DNA of 64,000 bases from Halobacillus amylolyticus (lineage in GTDB: Bacteria > Bacillota > Bacilli > Bacillales > Halobacillaceae), in assembly GCF_022921115.1 (NCBI RefSeq), contig NZ_CP095075.1, forward strand, positions 1,626,001 to 1,690,000. Direction: 5' to 3'. Positions 35,434 through 43,485 of the stretch are shown piece after piece. The notes under the pieces were generated by a model. The model made no database searches and had not been told where the DNA came from. It worked only from the letters and a program-made list of their open reading frames with translations. The translations under genes and the position numbers were made by a program. Numbering within the stretch: position 1 is the stretch's first letter; the number at the start of each line of letters is the position of its first letter.

Positions 35434-35838
35434 TCATGCTTTTTTGTTACTGCTGTTTTTAGGTTCTGAGATCTTACCTAAAAAGAAACTGTCTACTTCA
35501 CTTAATTTCCCTCTCCAGAGAATTTTCCCTTTTGAAGGTGTCGGTTTGCTGTCACCACAATAAACCAGTACATTCTTTAGATGAATAAAATAAGCTTCTC
35601 CGTCGCTACTGGACTGGGCAGATTCACCAGCTTGAGCAAGCTGAGCACTCAACTCCTGTGATAAGTCGCTGCCATCCTCAAATGATTCGCTTAAATTCTC
35701 GAAATATTCCTTAGCTGAAACCATTGTTCCGGAAACAACCGCACCATTAACAAGCAGCGAAATATCCAATTCAAATCCGTGCTTATTAGAGGCCTTCACA
35801 AAGAATTCCAGTATATTGTCTTTTGCCGCTTCACTCAT
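35434..35838 (-). CDS. gvpU: Gas vesicle accessory protein GvpU
   Basis: A 134-residue protein, last gene of the gas-vesicle operon, in the position and of the size of Bacillus megaterium GvpU. The start AAKDNILEFFVKASNKHGFELDI and the central GEAYFIHLKNVLVYCGD match the family as I know it. GvpU is reported to affect gas-vesicle clustering rather than shell assembly. The C terminus is lysine/serine-rich (SEPKNSSNKKA). It begins 33 bases after gvpT. Confidence 0.82.
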   Translation of the reverse strand: MSEAAKDNILEFFVKASNKHGFELDISLLVNGAVVSGTMVSAKEYFENLSESFEDGSDLSQELSAQLAQAGESAQSSSDGEAYFIHLKNVLVYCGDSKPTPSKGKILWRGKLSEVDSFFLGKISEPKNSSNKKA

Positions 35839-35871
35839 AGTTATCTCTCCCTTATCGAATGACTCAGTTCC

Positions 35872-36753
35872 TTATGCGGAGGTATCATCATTACTTGTTA
35901 ATGCTGTCTCTTCTTCCCCATCTACATTTTCTTTGTTGTCTTTTTTCTTCGCTTTTGACTTTTTGCTACTATTTGATTTTTTTGTACTTTTCTTCGCAGG
36001 ATTATTTTTCACTTTGGCATCTTTACTTTCCTTTATGCCTTCATCTTTATCGATCTTCTTACTTTTGCCGGATGAACTAGTTTGCTTAGTAAGTTCTTCT
36101 TGCTCGTCGTCTCCTCCTCCCTCTTTCTCATCTTCTTGATCCTCTACACTATCTTCTTCCTTTTCCTCATCATCTTGATCCTCCATGCCTTCTCCTTCTT
36201 CATCGTCAACATTTTTATCTTCTTCCTCTGAACCATCAGTACTGCTCATTTCAAGGAATTTATCCATTTTTTCTTCTAGACTCTGTAGTCGCTCCCGGAG
36301 CATTTCGTTTTCTTCTTTTAGGTTCTCATAATCATTGTTCTCATCATCTTCGTCTTCACTTTCATTTTCCTCTTCTTTGCCTGTTTCACTCATTTCAGGT
36401 TCATTATCCACATCTTCTGCGATTTCAGAGTTATCCTCGTCCTCCTCAACAGAAACATCATCATCACGATCTTTTTTCAAAAATTTTGACGTGGAAGATT
36501 TCATGCTTTGAAAAGCTCGATTCGATTTTTCCATCCCTGAATCTTTAACACTAGTAAATGTGTTCTTAGCCATGTTACCAAGCTTCGAACTTTGACCCTT
36601 TACAGTCTCTTTGCTAACTTTACCTGTCAGCTTTTTCCTGTTTTTCGGGGTAGATAAATACCCAACAGTCGCCCCTACAATCCCGCCAGTGGCAGCCCGT
36701 CTTATTGGACCACTTTTTTTAACGTTTTTTGTATCTTGCGTTTGCTCAGCCAT
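35872..36753 (-). CDS. gvpT: Gas vesicle protein GvpT, highly acidic
   Basis: A 293-residue protein with an N-terminal YtxH-like glycine-rich segment (ATGGIVGATVGYLSTPKNR). A short basic zone follows, then a coiled coil (ENLKEENEMLRERLQSLEEK) near residue 150. An extremely acidic Glu/Asp stretch spans roughly residues 98-225, and a lysine/serine-rich tail ends the protein. It is longer and far more acidic than I would expect of B. megaterium GvpT, which fits a halophile cytoplasm. GvpP at 41775 shares the YtxH-plus-coiled-coil plan, so the two are related. The precise assembly role is unknown. Confidence 0.82.
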   Translation of the reverse strand: MAEQTQDTKNVKKSGPIRRAATGGIVGATVGYLSTPKNRKKLTGKVSKETVKGQSSKLGNMAKNTFTSVKDSGMEKSNRAFQSMKSSTSKFLKKDRDDDVSVEEDEDNSEIAEDVDNEPEMSETGKEEENESEDEDDENNDYENLKEENEMLRERLQSLEEKMDKFLEMSSTDGSEEEDKNVDDEEGEGMEDQDDEEKEEDSVEDQEDEKEGGGDDEQEELTKQTSSSGKSKKIDKDEGIKESKDAKVKNNPAKKSTKKSNSSKKSKAKKKDNKENVDGEEETALTSNDDTSA

Positions 36754-36768
36754 GATGGTCCCTCCGTT

Positions 36769-37098
36769 TTATTCTTTTTCAGTAGTAGTATTCCAGCGGT
36801 TCGTACCCATTTGGTTTTCCAGTGCATCGAGCCGTTCTTTTAACTCTTTATTTTCCTGTTCTAATGCCTGATTATCTTGTGATGCTTTTGAACTCAAATA
36901 TGGGTCTGTTTCCCACCAATCCATCCCAATCTCTTTTGCCTTATCAACGGAAGAAACAATCAGACGGATTTTAATCGTTAAAAGCTCCACATCAGCAATT
37001 CCTACCCGTATATCACCTGCAATGACGACACCTTTATCTAAAACCTTTTCTAACACGTCGACAATCGTGCTGGATTGCATAGGTTGTTCAACTGCCAT
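36769..37098 (-). CDS. gvpJ: Gas vesicle minor shell protein GvpJ (GvpA family)
   Basis: A 109-residue member of the GvpA/J/M family. The conserved region STIVDVLEKVLDKGVVIAGD and the VELLTIKIRLIVSSVDKA segment match the shell fold. A charged coiled-coil tail (ALEQENKELKERLDALENQ) is added to the shell domain. GvpJ is needed in small amounts to nucleate or shape the vesicle. Located between gvpK and gvpT as in B. megaterium. Confidence 0.88.
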   Translation of the reverse strand: MAVEQPMQSSTIVDVLEKVLDKGVVIAGDIRVGIADVELLTIKIRLIVSSVDKAKEIGMDWWETDPYLSSKASQDNQALEQENKELKERLDALENQMGTNRWNTTTEKE

Positions 37099-37145
37099 AA
37101 CCTTGCGCCTCCCTTTTTAGTACTCTTTGCGTCCTCGAAGGCTTT

Positions 37146-37430
37146 TTAAAGTAGACTTCCTAACGGGCCAAGATCTATATTTAAATCTTCAGCATCAAGG
37201 CCAAAAACCTCTTTCAACTCTTCCATTTTTTCCTCTAAATTCATTAAGGCGACACCAAGATCCTCAACCTGTTCCTCCGTTAACGTGCCACCTTCAACAC
37301 GCCTCATCGCATGACGTTCAACAATTTGCCGGAGAAGCTCGATGACGGTCATCACAAGCTGGGCAAGTCCTTGCTCTGCGTTATCAGGATCAAGGTTAAT
37401 CCGTCCATTTGTTTGGTTGGCCGGTTGCAT
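37146..37430 (-). CDS. gvpK: Gas vesicle protein GvpK
   Basis: A 94-residue GvpK-family protein, with the typical INLDPDNAEQGLAQLVMTVI and ELLRQIVERHAMRRVEGGTL followed by LTEEQVEDLGVALMNLEEKM. Length is normal. Its start overlaps the end of gvpS by 35 bases, implying coupling. The family is essential for vesicle formation but its biochemical role is not defined. Confidence 0.92.
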   Translation of the reverse strand: MQPANQTNGRINLDPDNAEQGLAQLVMTVIELLRQIVERHAMRRVEGGTLTEEQVEDLGVALMNLEEKMEELKEVFGLDAEDLNIDLGPLGSLL

Positions 37431-37671
37431 GGACTAATTCCTCCCTTTGTTTATCAAAATTGACCGATGATGCCTTTTCCACATTATTCTCATGGGATTG
37501 CACAAGCGTTTCCACAGATGCAATTAAAACTCGTAAATCCAAGTACACAAGGTCAACACCAGCAATGGAAATCACTAAATCTCCTTTAATTGCCACTCCT
37601 TTATCGAGAATGACGTCTAATATATCAATCAGCGATACCTCTTTGTTTTCAACCGATTCCCTAAGCGACAT
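37396..37671 (-). CDS. gvpS: Gas vesicle minor shell protein GvpS (GvpA family)
   Basis: A 91-residue GvpA-type protein, starting at 37671 (MSLRESVENKEVSLIDILD) with AAGGGGATG upstream. The shell motif VILDKGVAIKGDLVISIAGVD is complete, followed by LDLRVLIASVETLVQ and a hydrophilic tail. The start lies within 20 bases of the gvpL stop. It is a structural paralogue of GvpA, expected in minor amounts. Confidence 0.88.
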   Translation of the reverse strand: MSLRESVENKEVSLIDILDVILDKGVAIKGDLVISIAGVDLVYLDLRVLIASVETLVQSHENNVEKASSVNFDKQREELVHATGQPNKWTD

Positions 37672-37688
37672 GTAACCATCCCCTTCAC

Positions 37689-38494
37689 TTAAGAAAAATT
37701 GGAAAAGTGATAGGCTGGCCAAGGTCCCGAAGCTTCAATTCGCAAGCCTGAATCACCCAGTTCCGTTTCTTGAGATTTAACCTCTTCTAAAAAGGATCCG
37801 ACTTTAGCTTGAGGGAGCAGATAGACACTATTCCAAGTCATATTTTCCTTCAAACCTGTGACATCTTTAGTCCAATTCTTCTTAACATCCGCATGAATGG
37901 AATATTCTTTTAGCTTTTCATGCACCTGATCACTTACACGGTTCTTTTCATTTTCAAGCTCAGATTCAATCAGATTATCAATCTTCTTCTTTTCAAAAAA
38001 TTGTCGTCCTGTAGGTAACTCCTTAATTTCTTTTCTCTTCGCATCAATAGCAGCATTGTTTTGGCTGACTTGCTGCTTCAATTTATTGTCATCACAGTAG
38101 ATCTTCAAATTCCATTCTTCATTGTCTTTTAACAATTTGAATGAGCTTGTTATCTTCTCCTCGCTGGATCCAATCGTTTCCTGTAAGCTGTTTTCATTTT
38201 TATAGATCGTACAGAATTTTAAGGGATTACCGTGTAGTTTTTATAAAGTGCTGTTAATGCCTCGTGGTGATGAAATGCTTTTTTCTGAAGCCACTCCAAG
38301 TCATTGTTAATTTTTTCTTCAATCGATTCTTCGGCATAGTCGTTTGGATCAAGTTCACAAACCACCGCGGTGATATCATTGATCGGGAGGGTGTATAAAC
38401 TCCCTTCCCCATCAAACCCTCTCATCGGCGGTAAGGATTGTTTGTCTGCTTCTGCTGCTGGTATTAAACCATATAAATAGATCATGTTGTCCAT
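37689..38494 (-). pseudogene. gvpL: Gas vesicle protein GvpL (GvpL/F family), single-base frameshift
   Basis: The N-terminal 91 residues (IYLYGLIPAAEAD ... LYKNYTVIP) end at a stop at 38219. The next frame continues LKFCTIYKNENS and carries the whole C-terminal domain, ending with the family signature SGPWPAYHFSNF. Adding one C to the run CCC (GGG at 38223-38225 on the plus strand) restores VIPLKF without a stop. GvpL is required for vesicle assembly in other bacteria, so if the lesion is real the operon may not make vesicles. A sequencing slip is equally possible. Confidence 0.87.
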
Positions 38495-38500
38495 TTTGAT

Positions 38501-38764
38501 TCACTCACCCTTTTGCTTCGTCAACTCTTCCCACTGTTCCATTTCTTTGCGTTTAGCCACTTCGTACCTTTGTAAAAGCTCCTCTTCCTTCTCTTGATAA
38601 GCGTCTTCTGGAATTTCCTCTAGTTCATACATCATCTGCAGCTGAACTAGCTTTTGTTGAATGGTTGGCAGATCATATCGTTCCTTGTCGGCTTCCTCTT
38701 TCACCTTTTCACCGACTTTTTTGACCATATTCATTGGCCCGGTAACCAATTTATGCAGCATCAC
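38501..38764 (-). CDS. gvpG: Gas vesicle protein GvpG
   Basis: An 87-residue GvpG-family protein. The hydrophobic-basic start (LHKLVTGPMNMVKKVGEKV) is followed by a helical charged region, LQMMYELEEIPEDAYQEKEEELLQRY. The ATG overlaps the stop of gvpF as ATGA at 38761-38764. GvpG is a small assembly factor thought to interact with GvpF/L-type proteins. Confidence 0.9.
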   Translation of the reverse strand: MMLHKLVTGPMNMVKKVGEKVKEEADKERYDLPTIQQKLVQLQMMYELEEIPEDAYQEKEEELLQRYEVAKRKEMEQWEELTKQKGE

Positions 38765-39528
38765 GTTTCCTCAACGCTCAATCGAATGTCGATGAAATTG
38801 TATGCCGGCCATGGACCCGTGTAGTTGAACTCGACCTTGTCCTTCCATTCCTCGTGCGCTTCATTTACCTTCTCGTCGAATGCTCCCTCTTGGTCGCGAT
38901 CAACTAAAAAGGATGCATTGAGAAGCATCTTCTCTCCGATCGGATTATTTGCCTTGGCTGCTTCAGCCGTTTCCTCTAGTGGTGTATAAACGCCTGATTT
39001 AACTTCATCCTGCATGCTCGTAAATATCTTTTGGGCAGCGCCGCCTAGCTTGATACGATCATAATAACCAGCCGCTTCGGATTTACCGCGAACCGTTTGG
39101 GCCATTTCGTCCACCTCCGGATTATCATTCACTCTTGACTCCAGCCAGTCTTTTTTACCGACGACTTTTAAGCCAAGTTCAATTTTTCCTTTAATCTCGG
39201 GGAAAAGCTTTTCAAATTGCGGGTACAAGTTTTCAAGCAATACAGCTACATCTTCTTTTGAATGAAAAACATTTCCGAAACTAATCGGAATAACCGTATC
39301 GTTGTGAGACATCACGGTCGAAATGACATTCTGATGCATCATCAGGTTCTCACGGTTGGGATGATAAATTTTCATCGGAACTTCGGCTGCAACCATGGCC
39401 GCATCTTTATAATGGATTGTAAAGGTTTCCCTTTCTTCTCCCTCAAGATCAATCGTTCCAAATTGCTCCTCTTGATTCGTTTGAATGCCACAAAAAATAT
39501 ATATTCCTGTTTCATTTTGTTGGTCCAT
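38761..39528 (-). CDS. gvpF: Gas vesicle protein GvpF (GvpL/F family)
   Basis: A 255-residue GvpL/F-family protein. Features are TGIYIFCGIQ at the start, VIPISFGNVFHSKEDV near residue 95, a helical middle, and the C-terminal signature YTGPWPAYNFIDIR. GvpF is known to bind GvpA and to assist early vesicle nucleation. It is intact, unlike the neighbouring gvpL paralogue. GAGAGAAC lies before the start. Confidence 0.92.
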   Translation of the reverse strand: MDQQNETGIYIFCGIQTNQEEQFGTIDLEGEERETFTIHYKDAAMVAAEVPMKIYHPNRENLMMHQNVISTVMSHNDTVIPISFGNVFHSKEDVAVLLENLYPQFEKLFPEIKGKIELGLKVVGKKDWLESRVNDNPEVDEMAQTVRGKSEAAGYYDRIKLGGAAQKIFTSMQDEVKSGVYTPLEETAEAAKANNPIGEKMLLNASFLVDRDQEGAFDEKVNEAHEEWKDKVEFNYTGPWPAYNFIDIRLSVEET

Positions 39529-39554
39529 TGTTCTCTCTCCTTTAATTGCTTCCT

Positions 39555-40466
39555 TTATATCTGGCTACACTCATCGAGGATCAACTTCTCAGCCTCTTCT
39601 AAAGGACGGTCAGTATCTAGACAACGGCTTACTGTGTGGGATAGAAGATCGATGCACAATTGTTGGAATTCCTTGTCCCCGCCATCTATTGGAATGGCCT
39701 CTTTTGAAGACAGCCTTGCCATCATAAGCGAGGATCGTAAACTTGGACCACTGCTGTCAGCCTTCGTGCACTGCTCTCGTAAATTTGCTACAAGTGTCGT
39801 AATCGCCTTTGCTTCACCTTCCTCAATGCCTATTTTTTCAGAAACAATGTCCGCTTCCCGATCAGGATCCTGATCATCTACAGAAATCGTAATTAACCGG
39901 TCCAATAAGGCATCCTGTGTTTCATAAACCCCCGCGTATTCCGCCGGGTTACTCGTAAAAATAACCGAAAACTCCGGGTGTACACGAACGAAGGGTTCCG
40001 TTAATTTGGATCCGTATAAAGGAATGACGCCTTCTTCTAAAATGGAAAGAAAGAGGTTATTCGTCCTCGGGCGAGAGCGAGTAAACTCGTCATACACAAG
40101 CGTATATCCATGCTTAGCTGCCTCAAGCAACCGACCATCTCTCCACGTTTCTGTAACATTTTCATCCTTTTTATAAACAGACCGTACATATTGGTCGACA
40201 ACTTTCTGACTCGTGTAGCCTGTAAAATCACCGATCAAATCCTTGTTATTCAGCTCATGATTCCCGTGCATCAACATGACTGGCCGCTTTCGTTTCTTAG
40301 CAAGTGCCAGAGCCAAGGAGGTCTTTCCTGCTCCGGCAGGTCCTGTGAAATGAACCGGATAACCCGCTTTTAAATACCTTAACGAACGAGCTAGCAGATC
40401 CTTCGTCTTGGCATCCTGTATCAGTGCCCTTGAATCATGATTGATCTTTTCCTTTAAGACAGTCAT
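39555..40466 (-). CDS. gvpN: Gas vesicle AAA+ ATPase GvpN
   Basis: A 303-residue MoxR-type AAA ATPase. Walker A is FTGPAGAGKTSLALALA near residue 40, Walker B-like LVYDEFTRSRP near residue 120, and sensor 1 FTSNPAEYAGVY near residue 170. DALLDRLITISVD is the arginine-finger region. GvpN is thought to support growth of vesicles to full size. Length is normal; GGAGGGAAACC precedes the ATG. Confidence 0.93.
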   Translation of the reverse strand: MTVLKEKINHDSRALIQDAKTKDLLARSLRYLKAGYPVHFTGPAGAGKTSLALALAKKRKRPVMLMHGNHELNNKDLIGDFTGYTSQKVVDQYVRSVYKKDENVTETWRDGRLLEAAKHGYTLVYDEFTRSRPRTNNLFLSILEEGVIPLYGSKLTEPFVRVHPEFSVIFTSNPAEYAGVYETQDALLDRLITISVDDQDPDREADIVSEKIGIEEGEAKAITTLVANLREQCTKADSSGPSLRSSLMMARLSSKEAIPIDGGDKEFQQLCIDLLSHTVSRCLDTDRPLEEAEKLILDECSQI

Positions 40467-40490
40467 TCAGGTTTCCCTCCAGTCACCTCT

Positions 40491-40751
40491 TTAGCTTTCA
40501 ATTTTACTCCGGTAACGGATATCTACTCTCTTAAATGAGGTGACTTCTTTGTCTTGATTGACTAGAACGTCGTACGTTCCAAGCATTTCGTCCTTTGCAT
40601 ACTTCTTCATATATTCCTTCTCTTCAATTACTTCTACCGTAACCCTCCAGCCTTCTTCCTCTGCCTTCTCAACAGATGTAATTTTATGAGGCGGGGCTAC
40701 GTGTTCAGCAAAAAACTCATTTACATTTCGCATGATCTCTTTAATTTCCAT
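40491..40751 (-). CDS. gvpR: Gas vesicle protein GvpR (GvpO family)
   Basis: An 86-residue protein of the GvpO family, called GvpR in B. megaterium. It reads like a small alpha-beta domain, with the typical GWRVTVEVIEEKEYMKKYA and LGTYDVLVNQDKEVTSFKR. Located between gvpB and gvpN as in B. megaterium. Because a 230-base gap with a foldback repeat separates it from gvpB, it may have its own promoter or RNA processing. Confidence 0.88.
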   Translation of the reverse strand: MEIKEIMRNVNEFFAEHVAPPHKITSVEKAEEEGWRVTVEVIEEKEYMKKYAKDEMLGTYDVLVNQDKEVTSFKRVDIRYRSKIES

Positions 40752-40828
40752 AGTCTGTCCCCCACGTAGTTTATAGTAAAAGGGAAGGGACCCAGGATGG
40801 TAATGGGCACCCTCATTAACATTCTTTT

Positions 40829-40979
40829 AGGCTGTTTTCGTATAGATTGTTGCTATCTGGGTCCGCCGTTGATACACACTTCGCTTTCCTCGCATACGTC
40901 TTCGTGTGTATCAATGGCTCCCAGCTTCTGCTAAAGTTTATTGTTCTTTTAAAAACAACAATCCTTTATAAAACAGCCT
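40829..40979. repeat. Foldback repeat element inside the gas-vesicle operon
   Basis: AGGCTGTTTT at 40829-40838 is inverted as AAAACAGCCT at 40970-40979, and inside it AGATTGTTG at 40844-40852 is inverted as CAACAATC at 40956-40963. Both ends match the element at 18782-19146. The middle contains a further inverted pair, GATACACAC / GTGTGTATC. In the transcript it could form a long stem between gvpB and gvpR. Confidence 0.7.
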
Positions 40980-40983
40980 CCTT

Positions 40984-41244
40984 CTAAATACTAAACTGGG
41001 CATTTCTTTCGTTCGGTTGGGCTGGGAGACCTTCTTCTTCAACGTCATCCCGGAGCAAGCCGACAGCTTCAGCGTAACGTAACCACGTATCAACACTGGC
41101 AATTACCACCCTTGCCTCAACCGTTAAAATTTCTATTCCTACAACAGAAACCCTTGCATACGCATCAATCACAATTCCTTTATCAAGAATACGGTCAATG
41201 ACCTCAGCTAAACTTGAACTATCAGCAGTCTTTTGAACAGCCAC
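40984..41244 (-). CDS. gvpB: Gas vesicle major shell protein GvpB (GvpA paralogue)
   Basis: An 86-residue GvpA-family shell protein. The start is a GTG at 41244, preceded by AGAGGAGAATG, so that the protein begins [20 protein letters not shown] like GvpA. Within the first 66 residues it differs from GvpA at 42327 at only three positions (S2A, L34V, N59E); the C-terminal tails diverge. The amphipathic shell core [17 protein letters not shown] is intact. Together with GvpA it forms the vesicle wall. Confidence 0.93.
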   Translation of the reverse strand: MAVQKTADSSSLAEVIDRILDKGIVIDAYARVSVVGIEILTVEARVVIASVDTWLRYAEAVGLLRDDVEEEGLPAQPNERNAQFSI

Positions 41245-41276
41245 TTTACATTCTCCTCTCAATTTAAGTTTAGTGG

Positions 41277-41735
41277 TCAGCCTATTTTTTTAATGTCGTT
41301 TACTGACTTCAAATCGGTTGATTTTTTCACTTCGGCTGAACCTTTAATATTGGTTGCATCTTTAATATCCGAAACGCTTTTAAGATTTTCGACACCTTTT
41401 ACTTTGTCATCCTTATTGCTTGAAGAGATTTTCTTTTGAAACTCTTCCCCTGCTTCCTTAGCGTTACTAAGTTTGTCACGGACAGATAGCAAAACATCCT
41501 GGACCTTTTCTTTCGCATCGCCCGCTTTACCATGAACATTGTTCGCATTGTTCTCTTTCACTTCTGCCAATTTCTCAGAGGCATGATTTACCTTTGATTG
41601 AACCTTTTCTTCCACTTTTTGTGTTGCTTGATCTTGAAGTTTATCTTTAGCTTTCTCCTTCCATTCAGAAGGAGCTTTCTCTACTGCTTTTTTCGCCGCC
41701 TTAAAAGCGGCCTTTTTGACAGGTTTAGCGCTCAT
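41277..41735 (-). CDS. gvpQ: Gas vesicle protein GvpQ
   Basis: A 152-residue, very lysine- and alanine-rich protein ([20 protein letters not shown]), predicted largely helical or disordered, with no membrane segment. The second half holds repeats of the type [19 protein letters not shown]. It corresponds in position and size to GvpQ of B. megaterium, an accessory protein of unclear function. GGGGGGATT precedes the ATG. Confidence 0.8.
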   Translation of the reverse strand: MSAKPVKKAAFKAAKKAVEKAPSEWKEKAKDKLQDQATQKVEEKVQSKVNHASEKLAEVKENNANNVHGKAGDAKEKVQDVLLSVRDKLSNAKEAGEEFQKKISSSNKDDKVKGVENLKSVSDIKDATNIKGSAEVKKSTDLKSVNDIKKIG

Positions 41736-41774
41736 TAAATCCCCCCTTCCCAGGTGTTGAATGGGATTTGCCGA

Positions 41775-42299
41775 CTATCCCTTAGCCTCAAGCAACGCAT
41801 TTAATTTTTCTTCAATTCTCTGTAAGTTTTCGTTCAGGTTTTTATTCTCCTCTTTTAATTCCTTGTACTGCTCTGAATAGTCAGCCTTATTATTTTCCGC
41901 ACTTGACGTCCTATCTTCTGTTATCTCTTTTTCTTGGCCTTGACCTAACAGCTTGCCTTCGTATTTATTCCAGTAACCTGTGGCAGTTTGCCGTAACGTG
42001 ATCATCGCCTGTTCAGTAATGATTTCTTGTGCGGTTCTTCGGAGTTCCCTGCCTGCTCCTCTGACCACCTCAGACTGCCCAATACGCCCGGTTACTTTCT
42101 TCCCTGTATTAGGGCTTGCCAACAAGCCCACACTGGCTCCAACAACGCCGCCAATTAAAGCTAAGTTCATAGAGTTTTGAGTGTCAGATGATTGCTGCTG
42201 GTCATATTGTTTTTCGTCCCGCTCTTCCTGCACCCGATCATTCTGGGTGTTTTGTTGTTCGTTCTTTACTTGATCTGCCATAGGTTCACCTTCTTTCAA
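41775..42299 (-). CDS. gvpP: Gas vesicle protein GvpP (YtxH-like)
   Basis: Up to 174 residues; an ATG six codons in (MADQVKNEQQ) preceded by GAAGGTGAACC is the likelier start. A Gln/Asp/Glu-rich N terminus, a YtxH-like glycine-rich segment (ALIGGVVGASVGLLASPNTG) near residue 48, and a C-terminal coiled coil (YKELKEENKNLNENLQRIEE) follow in order. Same layout as GvpT. Position directly after gvpA matches B. megaterium GvpP. Its role is not well defined. Confidence 0.8.
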   Translation of the reverse strand: MKEGEPMADQVKNEQQNTQNDRVQEERDEKQYDQQQSSDTQNSMNLALIGGVVGASVGLLASPNTGKKVTGRIGQSEVVRGAGRELRRTAQEIITEQAMITLRQTATGYWNKYEGKLLGQGQEKEITEDRTSSAENNKADYSEQYKELKEENKNLNENLQRIEEKLNALLEAKG

Positions 42300-42326
42300 C
42301 TTTTGCTAGGTACGATCTTTTGATGA

Positions 42327-42587
42327 TTAGAAGCTAAATTGAGCATCACGCTCGCCTTGTTGCTCCACCATACCTTCTTCTTGTGCCCCATCCCGCAGTA
42401 AACCAACAGCGTTCGCGTACCGTAACCACGTATCAACACTTGCGATAACAACTCTTGCCTCAACCGTGAGGATTTCTATTCCTACTAGTGAAACTCTCGC
42501 ATAGGCATCTATGACAATCCCCTTGTCAAGAATTCTGTCAATGACTTCGGCAAGACTTGAACTGTCCGCAGTTTTTTGTACACTCAT
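42327..42587 (-). CDS. gvpA: Gas vesicle major shell protein GvpA
   Basis: An 86-residue shell protein that polymerises into the gas-vesicle wall. It starts at 42587 ([20 protein letters not shown]) after AAGGGAGAAAC; an upstream in-frame extension lacks support. The conserved amphipathic core [25 protein letters not shown] (split here as [18 protein letters not shown] then TVEARVV) is complete. It is the first gene of a 14-gene operon with the B. megaterium order. Vesicles would provide buoyancy in water or brine. Confidence 0.94.
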   Translation of the reverse strand: MSVQKTADSSSLAEVIDRILDKGIVIDAYARVSLVGIEILTVEARVVIASVDTWLRYANAVGLLRDGAQEEGMVEQQGERDAQFSF

Positions 42588-42970
42588 TTTTGTTTCTCCC
42601 TTCAAAAGGTAGTCATCCAAAACGACATCATCAATTGTTTAGTTGCACAATAACACCTTATTTAGAACTTAAAACCTCGCAGTGTTGAAGAAAGATTAAT
42701 ATTTCCATTTTTTTGATAAAATATTATTTCAAGGTTACTTGTTGTAATATAAATAAACTGTAAAATCAACTCGTTTTGAACTGTTGAATAAGTAATAAAA
42801 CAAACATAACAATCTGGTTACATTTCTGATAAAAATGTTCCCTTAAGCTTATTTTGATGAAAATCCTATTATTTGCAGAGCCATATATATGTGAAAACTC
42901 TTTAAACACAAAAAACCGCCCGATTTCTCGAGCGGTTTTAATAGAAATTTGCTTTATTTTTTAGATGGCT
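42588..42970. other. AT-rich upstream region of the gas-vesicle operon
   Basis: About 320 bases of AT-rich DNA presumed to carry the gvpA promoter. I found no clean SigA or SigB pair; GTTTTAA near 42669-42675 with GGTGTT near 42652-42657 (minus strand) is a poor SigB match with an 11-base spacer. The terminator at 42912-42940 marks the other end. Confidence 0.5.
42909..42940 (-). terminator. Intrinsic terminator of the YflT-domain gene
   Basis: AAAACCGC and GCGGTTTT pair with additional partial pairing inside. On the minus strand the stem is followed by TTTTTTG. Confidence 0.8.
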
Positions 42971-43315
42971 TTAAAACTCAACTTCATCCTGATTGGTTAC
43001 GACTAATAAAGTTTTTCCTTTATCCAATTCTTCTTCTAGCTGTTCAGCCTTAGATGCATCAAATCCAATCTCTTTCATCTTGGACCGTAATTTATCACCT
43101 TTGCCACGGAACACGTTTTTCATAGCTGTACCCATACCAGTCACCTTAACCCCAATCTTATTGGCATCTGTTTCTTTTCGAGCGCGTCTGTCATGGTCAT
43201 TATCGTGAGCCAGAATATAAATATCTTCGTCACGAATCCCGTTGTTCCTTAGTTTATCAATGGATTCGCTCAACTGCTCATCGTTATGAAAAACTTTAAA
43301 TTTCGGTGCAGCCAT
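42971..43315 (-). CDS. General stress protein with YflT domain (GSP17M-like)
   Basis: A 114-residue cytoplasmic protein of the YflT/general stress protein 17M family: KFKVFHNDEQLSESIDKLRN, followed by GIRDEDIYILAHDNDHDRR and the C-terminal ELDKGKTLLVVTNQ. These proteins belong to the SigB general stress regulon in Bacillus, and a well-formed SigB promoter lies just upstream (43340-43365). AAGGAGGCGA precedes the ATG. The molecular role is unknown. Confidence 0.88.
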   Translation of the reverse strand: MAAPKFKVFHNDEQLSESIDKLRNNGIRDEDIYILAHDNDHDRRARKETDANKIGVKVTGMGTAMKNVFRGKGDKLRSKMKEIGFDASKAEQLEEELDKGKTLLVVTNQDEVEF

Positions 43316-43339
43316 TCTAATCGCCTCCTTGAAAATGTG

Positions 43340-43365
43340 GTTACCCTGTTTGAAAATAACTTAAA
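43340..43365 (-). promoter_or_regulatory. SigB promoter of the YflT-domain gene
   Basis: On the minus strand, GTTTAA (43365-43360) is followed after 14 bases by GGGTAA (43345-43340), which fits the SigB consensus GTTTAA-N12-15-GGGTAT with one mismatch. Confidence 0.75.
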
Positions 43366-43485
43366 CAGATCAAGTTGGACTGCTACTGTGGATATGAGCA
43401 TACAAGCTTAATTCAAACAAGGGATTAGACTAGGCTAGCTTAAAGGGAAAGCAAGATAGATTAAAGATTAGGAAAGCACCTATCT

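Noticed and set aside
42652..42675. SigB promoter for gvpA
   Set aside because: The boxes GTTTTAA and GGTGTT deviate from consensus and the spacer is only 11 bases.
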